Below, piece after piece: positions 6,969-10,357 of a DNA stretch of 10,357 nt (positions are counted from its first letter, which is position 1; the number at the start of each line of letters is the position of its first letter). The position numbers and the translations under genes were made by a program. The stretch is from assembly GCA_018712705.1 (NCBI GenBank), contig DVGM01000038.1, positions 1-10,357 of the forward strand. Direction: 5' to 3'. The notes under the pieces are model-generated. The model had not been told where the DNA came from and searched no databases. It was given only the letters and a program-made list of their open reading frames with translations. The stretch is from Aphodousia faecalis. Lineage in GTDB: Bacteria > Pseudomonadota > Gammaproteobacteria > Burkholderiales > Burkholderiaceae_F.

Positions 6969-9184
6969 CTTGCACGTCCTCTCACCCACAGGCGCATAAA
7001 GTAGAAAATGCCCGTGCCTACTAAGACGGCACAAACCAAAGCACATAAAACCAGAAGCAACGGATAATTACTCATGGTTTGCCAAATCTTGTGATACCAA
7101 GGTAAGTCACCAATGGTGTAAGAGTCTCCCACTTTAAAATCGGACATGGATTGCTCGTTGATGATGACAACTGATCCGCTCACCGTTGCCATGGACGATG
7201 GACTCTTTAATTGTTCATTGAGTAAATAGCTACCCGCCTGTCCCTCACTCAATAAGGCCACCACTGTACGATCCGAATCAAAGGGCGATTGAAGCGAAAC
7301 AATAGCTCCAACGCCGCCATCCGGACTAAAGAGAATTTCTTCGGGTTGAAGAACTTCTTCACCCTGCAGGGTATCGGCAATGGCCTGCTGAAGCTGTTCG
7401 GCATTATCTTTCTTAAAGTCCGGCAACGTGATTGGCATCTCACCAATCAAAAGCACATCTTTGCCATCAAGCTGAGCTTCAGTAGCTTGATCAACCACAG
7501 AGAGTTTTGTGGCAACGGCACCGGTTACCGCGGCAATACGAGCCGTTGTATTCAACAGCGTAGTCACCTTCTCAGCAGAAGCTTCTTTTGAAATCACGGC
7601 GACAGTTCGGGATAAGTCTGCAAAAACCGAATACGGGTAAGCGCTTTGTGTGAAAAGCGTCAAATTCGGCATCTCTGCATAGTGGAATAGTCCATTGAGC
7701 GTCAATGTGGAGGCCGGATCAATTTCCATCTGATGAGGCAGCAAAACAACGGATTTACAGTTGTCGGGCGAGCCTTCGGAAAGCTCTCGACGATACACCA
7801 CCTCAAAACTTAAATCATTTTGAGCCGCCAAGGCCAATGCTTCAGAGGGACTGGTCGCCAGAGGTCCGTTGAAGGAAGGTAAGCGCATTTCACGCTCACC
7901 GCTACTGGATTGTTGGGACAGATTTACCGAATCAACCAAATAATTGTTGATCCGCATACGCAACTGGGCCTGATCCCCGCCTTCGGGTTTCGTATAACGA
8001 TACTTCAGATTGACATCCAATCCGCCCGTACCGACCATGTACAAGTCAGGTGCAATGCTCATCGGCAAATGAACCGCTGGCGGTGCGTATCCTCTGGATG
8101 TTAACTGTCCTGGATACTGCATGATCTGCGAGAATGCAATCGTCTCGTCAATCGGCACCCAATTGGGCGCATCATAAGCCTGTCGCTCCGGGGCTTCCTT
8201 AAAGTCCTTAATAGGAAGTTTGTCACCGATTAAAACATGATCACCTGAGGCAAGCGCTTTAACCGCAACGATCAAATCCGACTCATCACGACCGGAAATA
8301 ACCAGCATTTTGTCGCTTCGGCTTTCAGGAGCGTCCATCATATAAATTTGAGGACCGTCTGCCAGGGGCAAATCACTTAAAAAACTCGGTCTGCTGGAAT
8401 TGGTAGCAAAAACAAAGAAATGTCCATTTGTCGGAAGCCGATCGTAGTAAACAGGAAAATCCGCTCCGCGCCATTGCGTGTATTTACCCACCAAGGAAGA
8501 CAAAATAGCGGCTGCTTTTTTCGTCTCATTATCCGGTGCCTTGGCAAACACAAAAGGAATCACCGACGCGTTGTTAGTAAATGTGTCAATAAAGGGTGCC
8601 GGCCAACGAGCTAGGTCATTGGCGATCTTGACTTTTTGCTTAACTAAAGACAACAAGCTCTTCGCATCAACATCAAGCCACAACGTTTCACTTGAAGGTC
8701 TTTCACAAATGTTCTGATAATGACCGACAAATTCAAGAGTGATCTGATTATTCGATTTGATTTGTTTCGGATCCAAGGTAACTTTTGTGCGATAAAGCTT
8801 ACCCAAAGCTTCTGGCATCACAGGAACCGATTGCTGCAGCTGACTATTCAGATAAACATTGATTTGAGAGCGAACCGGAATCAACGCAGGCGAAGCCGTA
8901 AAAGCTAAATCCATGGTTGCAGAGGATACGATTTCATCTGCACGCACGCCAAAGTCTAAATATTGAGTGTTATTGATACCCGTAAGACGAATATTTTTAG
9001 CCTGTCCACCGGGGACTAACTTTAACAATGAACTTTGTTGGGTAAAAGAACCCGTCACATCAGTTCGCCAGACCGGTGAGACACTAGAAGCATCATGCGG
9101 AGTCTCTTGGGCAAATGATGAGACTGAGGCAAACGCCACCAATGCAGTGCTCATCACCAAGGCTGACAGTTTGGACAATTTCAC
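6965..9184 (-). CDS. bcsB: Cellulose synthase regulatory/guide subunit BcsB
   Basis: A protein of 739 residues (E. coli BcsB 779). It starts at GTG 9184, giving a signal peptide with KLSK and a hydrophobic core ending SSFA, probably cut before QETPH. The rest is periplasmic with BcsB hallmarks in order: LDFGVRADEIV (77-86), a SPALIPVRSQINVYLN strand (98-113), HYQNICERP (155-163), NDLARWPAPFID (189-200), VIPFVF, and a C-terminal membrane helix (about 708-730) followed by RLWVRGRAR. BcsB binds BcsA through this helix and guides the glucan across the periplasm. A weak AGAGAG site lies 6 nt before GTG. Its stop overlaps the bcsZ start. bcsA, normally directly upstream, is replaced by a transposase 35 bp away. 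The bcsB start GTG overlaps an in-frame TGA (GTGA), as would be seen with a preceding bcsA stop. Confidence 0.95.
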   Translation of the reverse strand: MKLSKLSALVMSTALVAFASVSSFAQETPHDASSVSPVWRTDVTGSFTQQSSLLKLVPGGQAKNIRLTGINNTQYLDFGVRADEIVSSATMDLAFTASPALIPVRSQINVYLNSQLQQSVPVMPEALGKLYRTKVTLDPKQIKSNNQITLEFVGHYQNICERPSSETLWLDVDAKSLLSLVKQKVKIANDLARWPAPFIDTFTNNASVIPFVFAKAPDNETKKAAAILSSLVGKYTQWRGADFPVYYDRLPTNGHFFVFATNSSRPSFLSDLPLADGPQIYMMDAPESRSDKMLVISGRDESDLIVAVKALASGDHVLIGDKLPIKDFKEAPERQAYDAPNWVPIDETIAFSQIMQYPGQLTSRGYAPPAVHLPMSIAPDLYMVGTGGLDVNLKYRYTKPEGGDQAQLRMRINNYLVDSVNLSQQSSSGEREMRLPSFNGPLATSPSEALALAAQNDLSFEVVYRRELSEGSPDNCKSVVLLPHQMEIDPASTLTLNGLFHYAEMPNLTLFTQSAYPYSVFADLSRTVAVISKEASAEKVTTLLNTTARIAAVTGAVATKLSVVDQATEAQLDGKDVLLIGEMPITLPDFKKDNAEQLQQAIADTLQGEEVLQPEEILFSPDGGVGAIVSLQSPFDSDRTVVALLSEGQAGSYLLNEQLKSPSSMATVSGSVVIINEQSMSDFKVGDSYTIGDLPWYHKIWQTMSNYPLLLVLCALVCAVLVGTGIFYFMRLWVRGRAR

Positions 9185-9205
9185 TTTAGACTCTCTTTCA
9201 ACCTG

Positions 9206-9217
9206 ACTTCCCGAAGT
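9206..9217. repeat. Palindrome at the insertion sequence edge
   Basis: ACTTC-CC-GAAGT is a perfect 5-bp inverted repeat just past the transposase stop codon, within the 35 bp before bcsB. It may belong to the terminal inverted repeat of the insertion sequence. The other end is outside the window, so neither the boundary nor a target duplication can be confirmed. Confidence 0.35.
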
Positions 9218-9219
9218 GC

Positions 9220-10357
9220 CTAGCTCCTAAATCGATAGAGTACTTTGGGAGGTAACGGAACCCCAAGAAGCGCGAGCGTATCGCGCTTCTTTTTTGCCAT
9301 CGCTTTGAGCGTAAAGGCGTTCGTTGAACAGTGCTTCAAAGCGACCAATCCTTTTAATCCCGCCAATAACTTCGGCAGCGACTCGTAAGGCAGCTTCAAA
9401 AAGTCCGCTAATTGATTGTCCTTCACGTCTTTGCTCTGCTTCGGTGCCTTGCTCTTGACCGCTTTTTGGATTCGATTGAGCATCACCATTCTTAAGCTTT
9501 CCGCTATGACAAAGACAAGGATCTTGCCTTTGTAAGTACTTTCCGTGGCATACAACCTATCTCCGTCCACCCAGTTCTTTAATTGATTAAAGTTCTGTTC
9601 AATGATGTTTCTTTCTCTGTAAATCCGAAGCACTTCAAATGCGTCTAATCCACAGTTGCTTCGGATCGCAAAACAGCCCGATAACTCCACCGCTTCAGAT
9701 AAAGCGTTGAGATTTAACGCATACTCCCCACGATGCTCAAGCACATACTTCTTGTTGGCTCTGAAAAAATCTGAGTTAACCTTCTCACCTTTGTTGAGCA
9801 TCTCCACCAATTCCATCGCATTTTTCTTGAGCCGTCGAGCTTCTTTAACCGCTCGTTTTAAGTTGCGATAAAGGTGCAAGTCCACTTTCTCGGTGATTCG
9901 ACCGGCAGGCGTGTCATTGGCCCGGGTTTCCTTCTCCGTGAAAGCATTCATCTCCATGTCTGGATCGCTGAAAGCGATCAAGTCATTGAGTTGACGACTT
10001 CTGCGTTTAAAAGCCGCTTTAACACAGTCCTCTATCGTGGTAATCCCTTGAATGAATTTCAGCTCCAGTTTTAATTCCAACGCCATGTTGTAAATGCTCT
10101 GATATCCACGGTCTGTTACCAGGATGGTTTCTTCCAAATCGTAACCGGCCGCTTGCATTCTCGATAGGGCAAACGGCAAAGCGGCCTTATCGTTGACAGA
10201 ACCCTCATCGGTTCCTGCGAATAACACATCACCTGTGGCATGATCGCACAGTAAGTTGAGATTGATCTGCTTGAGTTCAGGATCTTGTTTAGCCTTTCCA
10301 AAAGCGGCCTCTTGGATAGTTTCCGAATAGGTACTGATACTGGTACTGTCAAACGAC
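9220..10357 (-). CDS. DDE transposase, IS4/IS1634 type, 5' end outside window
   Basis: The open frame runs from the window edge to a TAG at 9220: at least 378 codons of the C-terminal part of a larger protein. The GTG at 10227 is internal, because the frame stays open upstream and encodes transposase sequence there (FDSTSIST near the edge and LKQINLNLLCDHATGDV). The DDE catalytic residues are visible: the first Asp in FDSTS (codon 10348-10350), the second in LVTDRGYQS (codon 10111-10113), and the Glu in YRERNIIEQNFNQLK (codon 9598-9600). The last stretch fits the Y-(2)-R-(3)-E-(6)-K signature of the IS4 group exactly. The long gap of about 170 residues between the second Asp and the Glu fits the inserted domain of these enzymes. 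The visible part has no frameshift or stop, so it may be functional. The family assignment to IS1634 rests on remembered motif style (QINLNLL, GSVNDK). Confidence 0.9.
   Translation of the reverse strand, partial: SFDSTSISTYSETIQEAAFGKAKQDPELKQINLNLLCDHATGDVLFAGTDEGSVNDKAALPFALSRMQAAGYDLEETILVTDRGYQSIYNMALELKLELKFIQGITTIEDCVKAAFKRRSRQLNDLIAFSDPDMEMNAFTEKETRANDTPAGRITEKVDLHLYRNLKRAVKEARRLKKNAMELVEMLNKGEKVNSDFFRANKKYVLEHRGEYALNLNALSEAVELSGCFAIRSNCGLDAFEVLRIYRERNIIEQNFNQLKNWVDGDRLYATESTYKGKILVFVIAESLRMVMLNRIQKAVKSKAPKQSKDVKDNQLADFLKLPYESLPKLLAGLKGLVALKHCSTNAFTLKAMAKKKRDTLALLGVPLPPKVLYRFRS
9265..9295 (+). terminator. Plus-strand intrinsic terminator inside the transposase gene
   Basis: AAGAAGCGCGA (9265-9275) and TCGCGCTTCTT (9281-9291) form a perfect 11-bp GC-rich stem with a 5-nt loop, followed by more T (to 9295). 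Read on the plus strand this is a good rho-independent terminator. Read on the minus strand, in the direction of the transposase, the stem is followed by GGGG rather than T, so it should not stop the gene's own transcript. It lies in the last 30 codons of the transposase. Confidence 0.7.

Larger units (their letters stand above)
9206..10357 (-). mobile_element. Insertion sequence, IS4/IS1634 type (partial)
   Basis: The element contains one large DDE transposase gene that continues past the window end. The low-coordinate boundary is placed loosely at the palindrome after the transposase stop. The true end lies somewhere in about 9185-9219. It stands directly upstream of bcsB in the same orientation, so bcsB-bcsZ-bcsG must be transcribed by read-through from it or from a promoter near its end. 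No strong promoter was seen in the last 100 bp. Confidence 0.75.

Noticed and set aside
6969..7046. Longer BcsZ start at 7046
   Set aside because: It adds 26 residues that overlap bcsB and bury the signal peptide. The ATG at 6968 has a ribosome binding site and the ATGA overlap.
9215..9262. Possible promoter at the insertion sequence end driving bcsB (TTGGGG with TACTCT)
   Set aside because: The hexamers match the consensus poorly and the spacer is 18 nt, so it is too weak to list as a feature.
10225..10227. GTG at 10227 as the transposase start
   Set aside because: The frame continues open to the window edge and encodes the first catalytic Asp segment, so this GTG is internal.

Overview
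All genes in this window lie on the minus strand. The organism is probably a betaproteobacterium of the order Burkholderiales. This is inferred from a class 2 (quinone-linked) PyrD of proteobacterial type, an AsmA-family envelope protein, a Gram-negative cellulose (bcs) cluster with a phosphoethanolamine transferase, and moderate GC content. A gut genus related to Sutterella/Parasutterella would fit, but the sequence alone does not prove it.

Layout in the direction of transcription, from high to low coordinates. (1) 9220-10357: the C-terminal part of a DDE transposase of the IS4/IS1634 type. Its 5' end lies beyond the window. (2) 9184-3675: a tightly packed cellulose-export operon, bcsB - bcsZ - bcsG - Nudix hydrolase. 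bcsB and bcsZ overlap at ATGA, bcsZ and bcsG are 13 bp apart, and bcsG and the Nudix gene overlap at TAATG. bcsA, bcsC and the other bcs genes are not in the window. The insertion sequence sits where bcsA would be expected, 35 bp before bcsB. (3) 3535-2462: pyrD, separated from the operon by 139 bp and closed by a hairpin terminator at about 2402-2437. (4) 2316-220: a separate AsmA-family gene with a strong ribosome binding site, closed by a very strong terminator at 174-203. (5) 1-161: no gene, but two good sigma70-type promoters in tandem. Each is followed by an inverted repeat with a TGAGC/GCTCA core, and both fire out of the window on the minus strand, probably toward a highly expressed gene or stable RNA.

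The bcs genes would work together in the periplasm and inner membrane. BcsB guides the growing glucan from the (unseen) BcsA synthase. BcsZ is the GH8 endoglucanase. BcsG adds phosphoethanolamine to cellulose. The most notable points are that BcsZ has Asn where E. coli BcsZ has its catalytic base Asp243; a Nudix hydrolase is translationally coupled to bcsG; the insertion sequence may have clipped the end of bcsA; and a plus-strand terminator is embedded in the transposase coding sequence.

No stretch over 300 bp lacks a gene. No tRNA, rRNA, CRISPR array or convincing plus-strand gene was seen.
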